DNA from: Pseudohongiella sp. O18
GTDB taxonomy: Bacteria; Pseudomonadota; Gammaproteobacteria; Pseudomonadales; Pseudohongiellaceae
NCBI RefSeq assembly: GCF_021729085.1
Contig: NZ_JAJSAR010000002.1
Span: 372,001-436,000, forward strand
Length of the DNA stretch: 64,000 bases
Reading direction: 5' to 3'
This document shows positions 45,044-52,744 of the stretch, in pieces. Position 1 is the stretch's first letter; every line of letters begins with the position of its first letter. A program made the translations under genes and the position numbers. The notes below the pieces were generated by a model, which ran no database searches, was not told the DNA's origin, and was given only the letters and a program-made list of their open reading frames with translations.

Positions 45044-45703
45044 TTACTCAGGCAGGTAACTTCCTATAACTACACCGCAAACTTGGACATCTTCCGTGAA
45101 TTCGATTTTCTCATAGGTCGGGTTTAATGGCTTTAGGTATCTCTTGCCTGCATCCTCTATGTACTGTTTGAACATATATTCGCCACCAGCCTTGGCCACC
45201 ACTCTGCAGCCATTGGTTACCACCTTTTCTGGATCAACATAGATAATCGTTCCTTGGGGATAGGATCTCATGCCGGGGTAGGGGGCTATCATTGAGTCGT
45301 TGACCACCACAACTGCAAACGTGCCATCACCTACCTTTTCTGGAGGCTGCAGCCAGTCTTCTGCACGCTCGGGGTCGAAGGTGTACCTACTTTCACACCA
45401 GGCGCCCACATCAGCCCAAGAAACCAAGGGTATTCGGTTCATTTTTCCAAAAGTATATGCGGCGTTAATTTCTCCGATTTCAGAATTTGGGCGCATAGCC
45501 CCGTGACCTGTGAGCAGCCATGTAACGCTAACCCCAAGGTGACGGCTGAGCTTTTCAGCATTCCCGCCACTTATTGTCTTAATGTTGCCCTTTGTCCAAT
45601 CAGTGACGGTTGGCCTTGAAACTCCAATACGTTTGGCCAGATCTGCCTTCGTCAGTCCGGAGTTTTCGAGCGCGATATTCAGTCGATCATGCCATGTTTT
45701 CAT
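45044..45703 (-). CDS. CI-like phage repressor (S24 peptidase)
   Basis: 219 residues from ATG 45703. HTH (LTKADLAKRIGVSRPTVTDWTKGN, about 17-40), linker, then a LexA-type peptidase domain with S137 in NDSMIAPYPGM and a Lys in VVAKAGGEYMFKQY (K171 or, by spacing, K179). The region that normally holds an Ala-Gly cleavage site reads WADVGAW, so the bond would be Val-Gly. Longer in-frame starts would run through the operators and are rejected. Confidence 0.93.
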   Translation of the reverse strand: MKTWHDRLNIALENSGLTKADLAKRIGVSRPTVTDWTKGNIKTISGGNAEKLSRHLGVSVTWLLTGHGAMRPNSEIGEINAAYTFGKMNRIPLVSWADVGAWCESRYTFDPERAEDWLQPPEKVGDGTFAVVVVNDSMIAPYPGMRSYPQGTIIYVDPEKVVTNGCRVVAKAGGEYMFKQYIEDAGKRYLKPLNPTYEKIEFTEDVQVCGVVIGSYLPE

Positions 45704-45704
45704 A

Positions 45705-45769
45705 TTAGGCAATCCTAACAGTTTCTCTGTTAGGTATACCTTGACTTTAGAATTAGGTGCGCCTAACAT
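45705..45769 (+). promoter_or_regulatory. Right operator region and PR
   Basis: Three operators: TTAGGCAATCCTAA (45705-45718), TTAGGTATACCTTG (45730-45743, right half degenerate) and TTAGGTGCGCCTAA (45753-45766), spaced about 24 bp. PR reads TTGACT (45741-45746), 17 bp, TAACAT (45764-45769), with the third operator in its spacer, the same design as the left promoter. The first operator lies next to the repressor start. Confidence 0.85.
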
Positions 45770-45795
45770 TAGGCTATCTGAACGCGGAGATGACC

Positions 45796-45996
45796 ATGAC
45801 AGATTCACAAATAATCGACCTTCTTGGCGGAACAGCAAAGGTTGCGTCCATCTTTGGAATCGAGCCTGCATCAGTTTCTGGATGGCGCAAAGCCGGGATT
45901 CCAGCAGCGCGCAAGCAAACCCTTTGCCTTTTGTTTCCGGACAAGACTCCAGCTGAATGGGGTCCGAATAGCCAGGTCGAGGACTCAGCCGCATAA
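45796..45996 (+). CDS. Cro-like repressor
   Basis: 66 residues, start chosen at ATG 45796 (GGAG 7 nt upstream; ATG 45790 is the alternative). TAKVASIFGIEPASVSGWRKAGIPAARKQTLCLLFP is the YdaS/Cro-type HTH. First gene of the rightward operon. Confidence 0.85.
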   Translation: MTDSQIIDLLGGTAKVASIFGIEPASVSGWRKAGIPAARKQTLCLLFPDKTPAEWGPNSQVEDSAA

Positions 45997-46140
45997 CCAT
46001 GACTACATCATACCGCCAAAAAATTTTGGCAACAGTTACCAGTGTGGGGTGTGAATTCATACAGCATTAGAGCAATGGCCGAAGTTCCATAAGGCCGCGA
46101 CGGAAGGTAAGTGAGTCGCCAAATTTAGGGATTATGCCCA

Positions 46141-46161
46141 GCCGCTTAATTGCGGCTTTTT
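46141..46161 (+). terminator. Intrinsic terminator after cro (tR1-like)
   Basis: GCCGC-TTAATT-GCGGC followed by TTTTT. Position after cro matches the first rightward terminator of lambdoid phages, normally read through by an antiterminator. Confidence 0.65.
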
Positions 46162-46202
46162 GGGCAGAAGAGTTTGGGTTTTAACACATTGGAGGAAGGG
46201 CC

Positions 46203-46406
46203 ATGCGTTTCGCGAGTTACTTGGCAAGCATGCTGGCGGTGACAAATGCGTTTGAGCGCTTGAAAGAGGCTGCGGATGTCAATCTCAGTCCTCCCATACC
46301 AAAGCTCACTCCATACAAAACCGGCCACCAAGGCTTTCGTTCCCGATCACAGCAGAAGCGACGAATTCACGCTCGCCAGAAACTATCACGATCCGGCCGG
46401 CGATAA
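46203..46406 (+). CDS. Possible small phage protein
   Basis: 67 residues. GGAGGAAGG lies just before the ATG, which is the main support. Begins MRFASYLASMLAVTNAFERL; the C-terminal half is very basic and of low complexity. A second overlapping frame from 46276 is also open, so a frameshift is possible. Confidence 0.4.
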   Translation: MRFASYLASMLAVTNAFERLKEAADVNLSPPIPKLTPYKTGHQGFRSRSQQKRRIHARQKLSRSGRR

Positions 46407-46805
46407 CCGGGCGTTGTCCCGGTGCTGTCAGCGGGTTATCTGGCAGGGCATAGCCGCATGGCTTCTCCCATTGCGAACGAGCCCTAAGAGTAGGAGTCGC
46501 AACCAAAATCTGGGCGGGGGTGGAGAGGCCAGCCGGGTATGTGAAGAGCAAAGAATTCAATGTTCACCCGAGGCGAGAAAAGAAAGGCTGCGTAATCCTC
46601 GGTATAAGCGCAGCGGATCGGCCTAAGCGCTCTTGATCAAGCCGTGCTGCAATTAAGTTTGCAGGGCGCATCAAATACCCACGCGAAGAGAAGGGCTGCT
46701 GCAGTACCCGAATGGTTTGCCGTTGAGGTAGTCAGTTTAACCACGGCTGATTACTGGTTGGCGTGAGTGGTTTAAGGGTAGCGGCCCACGATGACGAGAG
46801 GAAAC

Positions 46806-46840
46806 CCCTGCCAGGTTTGGGCGAAAGCGGCCTGGCAGGG
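46806..46840 (+). other. Strong stem-loop in the replication operon leader
   Basis: CCCTGCCAGG (46806-46815) pairs perfectly with CCTGGCAGGG (46831-46840). No T-tract. The following gene starts 26 bp downstream with its own GGAGG, so this could be an antitermination or translation element. Confidence 0.5.
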
Positions 46841-46866
46841 CTGAATAACGATAAACAGGAGGGCTC

Positions 46867-47088
46867 ATGCAAACAGATCAGCTAACAGCACTTGAAAGCG
46901 CCACTGAGTTGCATCTCTCGCGTCCTGTATTCATGTATCAAATCACCCTGCGAAAAGGCAATCACGTTGTTGTGGTGAACACGCCAGCGCATCTGCATTC
47001 GCAGGCATCACGTCAGGCCGTCAGTCAGTACCCAGGGTATCGGGTTACTGGATCGACGCGGCGTGGTCAGGTCGAGGGGCAGGGTTAA
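46867..47088 (+). CDS. Hypothetical phage protein
   Basis: 73 residues after CAGGAGGGCTC. Contains QITLRKGNHVVVVNTPAHLHSQASRQAVSQYPGYRVTG, a small alpha/beta pattern. Two bp separate it from the replication gene. No recognised family. Confidence 0.65.
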   Translation: MQTDQLTALESATELHLSRPVFMYQITLRKGNHVVVVNTPAHLHSQASRQAVSQYPGYRVTGSTRRGQVEGQG

Positions 47089-47090
47089 TC

Positions 47091-47888
47091 ATGGCCGGCG
47101 ACTGGATCAAATTCGAAGTGACGACATCTGACAAGCCCGAAGTCTGGGCGATTGCGGCCATGCTGTCGATCGACCCGGATGCCGTAATTGGTAAGCTGCT
47201 GCGCATCTGGGGTTGGTTCGATCAACACACTGAAAATGGTAACGCTCCGAGCGTTACCAAAATGTTGCTAGATCGTAATGTTGGCGTTACTGGCTTCTGT
47301 GATGCGGTGATCGCCAGTGGTTGGATGTTTGAAAGTGATGGAATCATCAGTCTGCCGAACTTTGACAGGCACAATGGAAAAACCGCCAAGAATCGCGCAC
47401 TTACTGCAAAAAGGGTCGCATCGCACAAACAAAAAGGTAACGCAAAAGGTAACGCAAGCAGCGTTAGTGGTGCGTTACCTAGAGAAGAGAAGAGAAGAGA
47501 AGATATAAATAACCCCCTTACCCCCTTGCAGGGGGATTCAGCTGATTCTGTTGAAAAACAAAAACCGAAAAACCGAAAGCCTCTGAGCGAAATTCAAACC
47601 TATATCGATTCGTGCCGCTCTGGAAATCGAAAAGCGATTCCTGACGACGATCCCGTTTTCGACTACGCGAACGAAATAAACCTTCCGCATGAGTTTCTGG
47701 AGCTGGCTTGGCTTGAGTTCAGGGATCGGATGCTGACCTCTGGCAAACGATATCGTGATTGGCCCAAGGCATTCCGAAATTACGTTCGCGGCGGTTATCT
47801 CAAACTTTGGTGGATGGATGACACTGGCTGTTACCAGCTGACGACAGCAGGGCGCCAGGCTGTCTTGAAGCACAGGAAAGCAGCATGA
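47091..47888 (+). CDS. Phage replication initiation protein (O-like)
   Basis: 265 residues. N-terminal part (WIKFEVTTSDKPEVWAIAAML, then KLLRIWGWFDQHTENG) is typical of phage replication proteins with a winged-helix domain; the Lys-rich linker and C-terminal part (FRDRMLTSGKRYRDWPKAFRNYVRGG) resemble DnaT/O-type partners of DnaB. Iteron-like repeats lie inside the gene. It precedes and overlaps the helicase gene by 4 bp. Confidence 0.8.
   Translation: MAGDWIKFEVTTSDKPEVWAIAAMLSIDPDAVIGKLLRIWGWFDQHTENGNAPSVTKMLLDRNVGVTGFCDAVIASGWMFESDGIISLPNFDRHNGKTAKNRALTAKRVASHKQKGNAKGNASSVSGALPREEKRREDINNPLTPLQGDSADSVEKQKPKNRKPLSEIQTYIDSCRSGNRKAIPDDDPVFDYANEINLPHEFLELAWLEFRDRMLTSGKRYRDWPKAFRNYVRGGYLKLWWMDDTGCYQLTTAGRQAVLKHRKAA
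47238..47515 (+). other. Candidate phage replication origin with iterons
   Basis: GGTAACGC occurs at 47238-47245, 47436-47443 and 47448-47455, with inverted copies GCGTTACC at 47251-47258 and 47472-47479 and partial copies at 47284 and 47461. The densest cluster (47436-47479) is followed by a purine run of GAGAA repeats and an AT-rich stretch (47481-47512). This is the layout of lambda ori inside gene O. Confidence 0.6.
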
Positions 47889-49288
47889 ACGCCGTAGCTC
47901 AACAGAAAAGCAATGTCACAGGGCTGCGCGTACCGCCGCATAGCGTTGAAGCCGAACAAGCTCTGTTGGCCTCAGTGATTTCAGATAACCGTGTGATATT
48001 CGATATCGACTGGCTGACCGAAAACGATTTCTACCGCCACGAGCATGTCACGATCTGGCGCCGCATTCAGGCCATGGCTGTCCAGTCGTTGCCGATTGAT
48101 CCGGTGACACTCAGTGAAGCGCTGGAGAAGGCTGGAGACCTTGATCGAGCGGGCGGCATTGATTACCTGGTTGAGCTCTCGTCAAACAGTCGTGGATCAT
48201 CAAACGCTGAACACTACGCGAACATTATCCGCGAGCGGGCGGTTTCACGTCAGATCATTCGTATCGGCAACGAAATAGCCGACATCGGTTATGACGGATC
48301 AGAAGCGCAGTGGAAAATCGACAAAGCACAATCTCTGGCGGCGGGCGTTGAGATTCGAGCCAGTGCCGAGCCAAACCACATCGATGAAATTCTGAAAAAA
48401 ACGGTCGCCAGCATCGAAGAGCGTTTCAAGCACAAGGGCGAGTTGATTGGGTTGTCGACTGGATTTGTTGACCTTGATCGGATGACCTGCGGGCTTTGCA
48501 ATGGCGATCTGGTGATTGTCGCTGGTCGCCCCTCGATGGGTAAAACAACCTTCTCGCTCAATATCGCTGACAACGCGGTGATGGCTGATAAGTGCGTAAT
48601 CATGTTCAGCCTTGAGATGCCCAAAGAGCAGATCAACCTGAAATCGATTTCACACATTGGCGGCGTTCCGTTTGAGCGCCTGCGATCAGGGAAGTTGATC
48701 GATGAAGATTTCACTTCGCTGACTTCGGCAGTCTCGAAGATGAAGGGAAAGAATTTTTACATTGACGATCAGCCCGGAATAACAAGCGCTCAGCTGTTGA
48801 GCCGCGCCAGGAAGATCGCAGGCAAGTCTGGTGTTAAGCCGGATCTAATTATTGTCGACTACATCCAGATCATGGGCGATGAAGATGACGACAACAACCG
48901 CAGAGTGGGGAAGATTTCAAACAACCTGAAAACCATGGCGAGGACTCTGGATTGCCCGGTCGTTGCAATCAGTCAGCTTAACCGATCAGTAGAGTCCAGG
49001 CCGTTAAAAAATCGCCGTCCGGTCATGTCAGACCTTAGAGACTCTGGCGCCATCGAGCAGGATGCTGATGTCGTGATCATGATGTATCGGGATAAAGTCT
49101 ATGACGAAGAAACCCCGATGAACGATACCGCCGAGGCGATCATCAGGAAACAACGCAACGGGCCGCTTGGCACCGTTTACCTTCAGGCCCAGCTCAACTA
49201 CAGCCGATTCAGAAGCAGTGTCGGCTATACCCCACCAGAAGAACCTCAAAACCATGCGAGTGGCCGCAAAGGGGGTTTCCGTGCCTAA
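47885..49288 (+). CDS. dnaB: Replicative DNA helicase, DnaB type
   Basis: 467 residues. DnaB N-terminal domain (PHSVEAEQALLASVISDN), Walker A GRPSMGKTTF, Walker B LIIVDYIQIM, and the sensor block DLRDSGAIEQDADVVIMMYRD. Phage-encoded replicative helicase acting with the upstream initiator. Confidence 0.96.
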   Translation: MNAVAQQKSNVTGLRVPPHSVEAEQALLASVISDNRVIFDIDWLTENDFYRHEHVTIWRRIQAMAVQSLPIDPVTLSEALEKAGDLDRAGGIDYLVELSSNSRGSSNAEHYANIIRERAVSRQIIRIGNEIADIGYDGSEAQWKIDKAQSLAAGVEIRASAEPNHIDEILKKTVASIEERFKHKGELIGLSTGFVDLDRMTCGLCNGDLVIVAGRPSMGKTTFSLNIADNAVMADKCVIMFSLEMPKEQINLKSISHIGGVPFERLRSGKLIDEDFTSLTSAVSKMKGKNFYIDDQPGITSAQLLSRARKIAGKSGVKPDLIIVDYIQIMGDEDDDNNRRVGKISNNLKTMARTLDCPVVAISQLNRSVESRPLKNRRPVMSDLRDSGAIEQDADVVIMMYRDKVYDEETPMNDTAEAIIRKQRNGPLGTVYLQAQLNYSRFRSSVGYTPPEEPQNHASGRKGGFRA

Positions 49289-49457
49289 AGAAATCAAACA
49301 GCAGCTTGGCGACATGATGCTTGATTTGTTTGAGCGAGCCGAGAAAGGCCCGGTCGATAAGCGATCCAAGCGCATCGAAGCCCGCAACCGCGAAATGCCA
49401 AAAATCTGCGCGATGCTCGATATCGAGTACAAACCCATGAGGGAGGATGCTGCATGA
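49281..49457 (+). CDS. Small phage protein
   Basis: 58 residues from a GTG at 49281 with GGGGG 6 nt upstream. Helical and charged (LGDMMLDLFERAEKGPVDKRSKRIEARNREMPKICAMLD). Overlaps dnaB by 8 bp. No recognised family. Confidence 0.55.
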   Translation: MPKEIKQQLGDMMLDLFERAEKGPVDKRSKRIEARNREMPKICAMLDIEYKPMREDAA

Positions 49458-49924
49458 GCGATAGCAAGCCAGAGTATTTTGAATACGAGTGTAACGGCGA
49501 CAAAGGTGGAAAGTTAAAAACAACTGCCTGCAAGTTTGATTGGGCACCGGGCCTCCTCATAACGAACTTCACTTTCATTGGATTTGAAGTTACCCACGAG
49601 CATAGCGGATTCAAAGTTACCGAGAGTTACGAGCGATTCTGCAACGCTATGGCTATGCTCGCAAGATGGGCGCTGATTGGTAAAAAGTACGGCATTGACT
49701 GGAGCGGCCCTGTCGACCCCAAAGAAATAAGCGTGCGGGTATTTGACAATCCATGCCCTTGGGATGATTCGGAAATATCAATACGAGACTGGAAGTCGCT
49801 CAGTCGATTTCACAGCATGGACGGCCCTGCCTCCGAATTCCCATGGGAGTCAGAAGAGGAATCGCCGTGGGCAGACGCAGAACGAATTATCGCGATGCTG
49901 ACCGACGATAAGGAGGCCGCATGA
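49454..49924 (+). CDS. Hypothetical phage protein
   Basis: 156 residues, start MSDSKPEYFEYECNG, acidic C-terminus. No recognised family. Overlaps neighbours by 4 bp. Confidence 0.65.
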   Translation: MSDSKPEYFEYECNGDKGGKLKTTACKFDWAPGLLITNFTFIGFEVTHEHSGFKVTESYERFCNAMAMLARWALIGKKYGIDWSGPVDPKEISVRVFDNPCPWDDSEISIRDWKSLSRFHSMDGPASEFPWESEEESPWADAERIIAMLTDDKEAA

Positions 49925-50082
49925 ACGCAACCGAACTATCCATGCTGCGCGAATCGATCAACCGCATTCAGAGTCAGGACGCTCTGGTTGGGGCCGAGGC
50001 CGAACGCGCAGAGCGAACCATTGCACACCTTGAGGCGCGCATCGAAGAGATTAAAACCGGCAAGCCTGCGGGGTGGTGGTAG
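49921..50082 (+). CDS. Small coiled-coil phage protein, 53 residues
   Basis: MNATELSMLRESINRIQSQD then a heptad-like AEAERAERTIAHLEARIEEIK. ATGA overlap with the upstream gene and TAGTG overlap with the next, so it is in step with the operon. Function unknown. Confidence 0.6.
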   Translation: MNATELSMLRESINRIQSQDALVGAEAERAERTIAHLEARIEEIKTGKPAGWW

Positions 50083-50561
50083 TGAGCCAGCTCCATCTAA
50101 TCAAATGCCCAGGTGGCACATTGCGCCCTGCAAACGAGACAGACATGGCCACGCTCAACCGCGTCAAAAATGGCGCCCTGATGCTGGCCGATGTCAGACA
50201 GCCGCGCAACGCCAAGTTTCACCGCAAATTTTTCGCCTTGCTCAACTTCGCATTTGATTATTGGGAGCCGCAGCCGGTGGAACTGGATGGCGAGATTGTG
50301 ACCCCCGAAAAGAACTTCGAGCGATTCAGAAAGGACATCACGATCCTGGCCGGCTACAGAGTTATGGTCGTCAACATCAAAAACGAAGTCCGCTATGAGG
50401 CGCAATCGATCAGCTTTGCCGAGATGGATGAAACCGAATTCAACGAACTGTATCGGGCCGTGTTCAACACCGTCTGGCGCCTGGTGCTTTCCAGAGTGCA
50501 TGGCATGACAGAGCAGGTTGCTGAAAACACCATTAACCAGTTGCTGAGCTTTGACCAATGA
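50082..50561 (+). CDS. DUF1367 family phage protein
   Basis: 159 residues from GTG 50082. SQLHLIKCPGGTLRPANETD and ARNAKFH-like NAKFHRKFFALLNFAFDYWEPQ are the hallmark segments of DUF1367, common in the nin-like region of lambdoid phages. Possibly recombination-related; no proven function. Confidence 0.85.
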   Translation: MSQLHLIKCPGGTLRPANETDMATLNRVKNGALMLADVRQPRNAKFHRKFFALLNFAFDYWEPQPVELDGEIVTPEKNFERFRKDITILAGYRVMVVNIKNEVRYEAQSISFAEMDETEFNELYRAVFNTVWRLVLSRVHGMTEQVAENTINQLLSFDQ

Positions 50562-50746
50562 AAGAATCCGAATGGAAAGTAATCAGCCCGCACTGCATCG
50601 AGCATAAGAAAAACGGCAGCATGGTCAGCAAGCTCGGGAATCGTTACGAGGTTCTATACCGGGTCAACGGCCAGTACAAACACGGCGGCATGCACAACGA
50701 TGCTGAGGTTGCGAAACGGGAAGCGGCGAAGGGGTTGGGTCAATGA
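50558..50746 (+). CDS. Hypothetical phage protein
   Basis: 62 residues with a small beta pattern (SKLGNRYEVLYRVNGQYKHGGMH). ATGA overlaps at both ends. No recognised family. Confidence 0.6.
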   Translation: MKESEWKVISPHCIEHKKNGSMVSKLGNRYEVLYRVNGQYKHGGMHNDAEVAKREAAKGLGQ

Positions 50747-51045
50747 TTCGCAGTAAGAAAATCACCAACGCCGCCAAGGGTCAGCAATGCCTGATCAACA
50801 TAGCCGGGGTGTGCAACTACAACTCGGAGTCGGTTGTGTTCTGTCACTTCCCTGACGAGTCCCATGGCGTTGCACTGAAGGCTGACGATATATCAGGCGC
50901 GTTCGGCTGCAGTGCGTGCCATGACGTTGTTGATGGCCGGGTTAAGTCTGACGAGTGGCGGGCGCACAAACTGTTCTACATGCGCAGAGCGCAGACCCGA
51001 ACGATCCGGGCGCTGTTTGAATTAGGGGTTCTGAAAATCGCATGA
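50743..51045 (+). CDS. DUF1364 family phage nuclease-like protein
   Basis: 100 residues. CLINIAGVCNYNSESVVFCHFP and GAFGCSACHDVVDGR carry the Cys/His metal ligands of DUF1364, an HNH-like fold found beside RusA in many phages. Function not established. Confidence 0.85.
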   Translation: MIRSKKITNAAKGQQCLINIAGVCNYNSESVVFCHFPDESHGVALKADDISGAFGCSACHDVVDGRVKSDEWRAHKLFYMRRAQTRTIRALFELGVLKIA

Positions 51046-51389
51046 CAGTAAAAATGCACACAGTCAGCATCAAACCGATGTCAGTCAACGAGGCCTGGCA
51101 GGGAAGGCGGTTTAAGACGCCGCAGTACAAGTCATACGCGCACGCCCTGTCGATGTTATTGCCGGCGACGATTGCGCTGCCTGCTGGCCCGCTACAGGTC
51201 GAATACGAATTCGGGGTATCAAACATGCAGGCCGACTATGACAACCCGATCAAACCGTTTCAGGACGTGTTGCAGGCAAAGTACGGTTTTAATGATTCGC
51301 GCATCAGTCAGGCGGTAGTGCGCAAGGTTAAAACGGCCAAAGGACAGGAATACATCAAGTTTGCAATCAGCGGGGCGCATCATGAGTGA
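51042..51389 (+). CDS. rusA: RusA-type Holliday junction resolvase
   Basis: 115 residues. The catalytic block ADYDNPIKPFQDVLQAKYGFNDSRI holds the essential acidic residues (D65, D67, D75 and D85) and the basic K71. Resolves branched phage DNA before packaging. Confidence 0.93.
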   Translation: MTVKMHTVSIKPMSVNEAWQGRRFKTPQYKSYAHALSMLLPATIALPAGPLQVEYEFGVSNMQADYDNPIKPFQDVLQAKYGFNDSRISQAVVRKVKTAKGQEYIKFAISGAHHE

Positions 51390-51765
51390 ATCAATGACAG
51401 CAGCAAAACTAGAAGATGACATCATGATCTGGTCCTGGGGCCAATGGGCTCGTGAAGGTATCGGCGCGAACAGCTACCCGGCCTGGGTGATTCTCATGTT
51501 GCAAGGGTGGCGCGAGTGCCGGGCGAAACCTTACCCTGATATTGATGATGACCAGGCCATGCGGATAGATCGGCTGGTTTCTGGTTTACCCGAAAGCGCA
51601 CGCAATGTCTGTTACTCACTCTATGTCTGTAACCGATCAATAAACGATATAGCCAGAATCCAGCGCAGATCAAAACACGCTGTCGCTCAAGACAGGGATT
51701 TTGCCCTGGCTACAATCTGGGGAGCGATGGGGAATCTGGCAGAAAGGGCGCAGAATATCGCCTGA
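51382..51765 (+). CDS. Q-like antiterminator
   Basis: 127 residues from ATG 51382. The C-terminal part (VSGLPESARNVCYSLYVCNRSINDIARIQRRSKHAVAQDRDFALATIWGAM) is a sigma-like HTH seen in phage antitermination Q proteins. Last rightward early gene before two terminators and the late genes, the standard Q position. Confidence 0.75.
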   Translation: MSESMTAAKLEDDIMIWSWGQWAREGIGANSYPAWVILMLQGWRECRAKPYPDIDDDQAMRIDRLVSGLPESARNVCYSLYVCNRSINDIARIQRRSKHAVAQDRDFALATIWGAMGNLAERAQNIA

Positions 51766-51779
51766 TTTCAATCACGATC

Positions 51780-51863
51780 AATTAGTACAAAAAAATGTTG
51801 CAAGTGTCCGGCTGTCCGGCTACCATTTTGATATAACTTGGTCTTATTGACCCTCTTCGGAAA
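51780..51863 (+). promoter_or_regulatory. Probable late promoter region
   Basis: Intergenic DNA between Q and the first late terminator. Contains a tandem GTCCGGCT duplication at 51805-51820 and TATAAC at 51832-51837. By analogy to lambdoid phages the Q-dependent late promoter should lie here; hexamers are not convincing. Confidence 0.35.
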
Positions 51864-51884
51864 CCTCGCCTCGGCGGGGTTTTT
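51864..51884 (+). terminator. Intrinsic terminator (late leader)
   Basis: CCTCGCC-TC-GGCGGGG followed by TTTTT. Together with the next terminator it would block late transcription without antitermination. Confidence 0.75.
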
Positions 51885-51914
51885 GCGTTTTTGGACGACG
51901 CGAATTCCCCCACA

Positions 51915-51935
51915 CCGCCTTCGGGCGGTTTTTTT
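51915..51935 (+). terminator. Intrinsic terminator (late leader, second)
   Basis: CCGCC-TTCG-GGCGG followed by seven T, ending 16 bp before the first lysis gene. Confidence 0.8.
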
Positions 51936-51950
51936 ATGCTCGGAGTTTTG

Positions 51951-52283
51951 ATGTCTGATCAGCAGAAGCCTTTAAAGGAAAGCTGGCATCTGTCTAAGTC
52001 GGTGCCTATCACTTTGATAGTGGCGCTATTGATTCAAGCGGCCACGGTTGTCTGGCACGGAAGTCAGTGGACAGCCGCTATTAACTCCAACCGAAGAGAC
52101 ATTGACCGCCTGACGGCTGATTATGTCGCCATTTCAAAAAGCTCACAGGATCAGGCTGTAGCTTTAGCAAGAATCGAAGAAAACACGCGCAATCTCGCAG
52201 ATCGGATATCAGATCTTGTGCGGCAACTTGAGAGACAGCAAGAGAGCCAGCAGAAATTCCAGCAACAGGCTATACAACCATGA
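51951..52283 (+). CDS. Lysis-cassette membrane protein, putative holin
   Basis: 110 residues from ATG 51951 (CGGAG upstream). One transmembrane segment (VPITLIVALLIQAATVVW), then a long coiled coil with many Gln/Arg. Could be a holin or a spanin-like component; the position before the endolysin supports lysis. Confidence 0.6.
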   Translation: MSDQQKPLKESWHLSKSVPITLIVALLIQAATVVWHGSQWTAAINSNRRDIDRLTADYVAISKSSQDQAVALARIEENTRNLADRISDLVRQLERQQESQQKFQQQAIQP

Positions 52284-52744
52284 ATGTCTCTGACATCGAC
52301 ATCCTGGTTGGCGCTCTGACCATCCACGGCGAAGCCAGAGGCTGCTCACAGGCCGGAAGAACCGCCATTGCTCATTGCATCATGAACCGAATGAAAGCCC
52401 GGACATGGTGGGGCAGAGGCGTTCCCAGCCACGCAGATCATTCTGTATCAGCTGTCTGCCTGAAGCCTTGGCAATTCAGTTGCTGGAATCCAAATGACCC
52501 GAATTCAACACTGCTGGACACGCTGAAGGCTGATTATCGTCACGCCATCCAGCAAAAGACCTGCAGAGCGGCACTGAAAGCGCTGATCGATGCCCTGGAC
52601 GGATACGCGCCAGACGAGACAGGCGGTGCCACGCACTACCTGACCACCGCACTACACAAATCGGCTAGCTGCCCTGATTGGGCAAAGGGCAACAACTCGT
52701 TTATCGAGATCGGCAAACACAGGTTTTTCTCTGGTATCAAGTAA
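52280..52744 (+). CDS. Endolysin, SleB-type cell wall hydrolase
   Basis: 154 residues. LTIHGEARGCSQAGRTAIAHCIMNRM is the active-site region of Hydrolase_2/SleB enzymes (catalytic E18), with later PWQFSCWNPNDPN. No signal peptide, so holin-dependent. Overlaps neighbours. Confidence 0.85.
   Translation: MNVSDIDILVGALTIHGEARGCSQAGRTAIAHCIMNRMKARTWWGRGVPSHADHSVSAVCLKPWQFSCWNPNDPNSTLLDTLKADYRHAIQQKTCRAALKALIDALDGYAPDETGGATHYLTTALHKSASCPDWAKGNNSFIEIGKHRFFSGIK

Larger units (their letters stand above)
46000..46866. other. Sparse region between cro and replication genes
   Basis: About 865 bp with only weak ORFs. Contains the terminator at 46141-46161, one candidate ORF (46203-46406) and the hairpin at 46806-46840. 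Long stretches (46,410-46,860) have no ORF with good start signals on either strand; they may encode RNA or an ORF broken by frameshift. Confidence 0.5.

Noticed and set aside
45757..45795. Longer N-terminus for the Cro-like protein
   Set aside because: The codons lie in the operator and promoter; the ATG at 45796 has a good ribosome-binding site.
45704..46060. Upstream extension of the repressor (119 residues)
   Set aside because: It would translate the operator region and the antisense of cro; the HTH domain starts right after the ATG at 45703.
46276..46626. 116-codon ORF overlapping the 46203 ORF
   Set aside because: No ribosome-binding site and no recognisable domain; kept only as a frameshift possibility in the findings.
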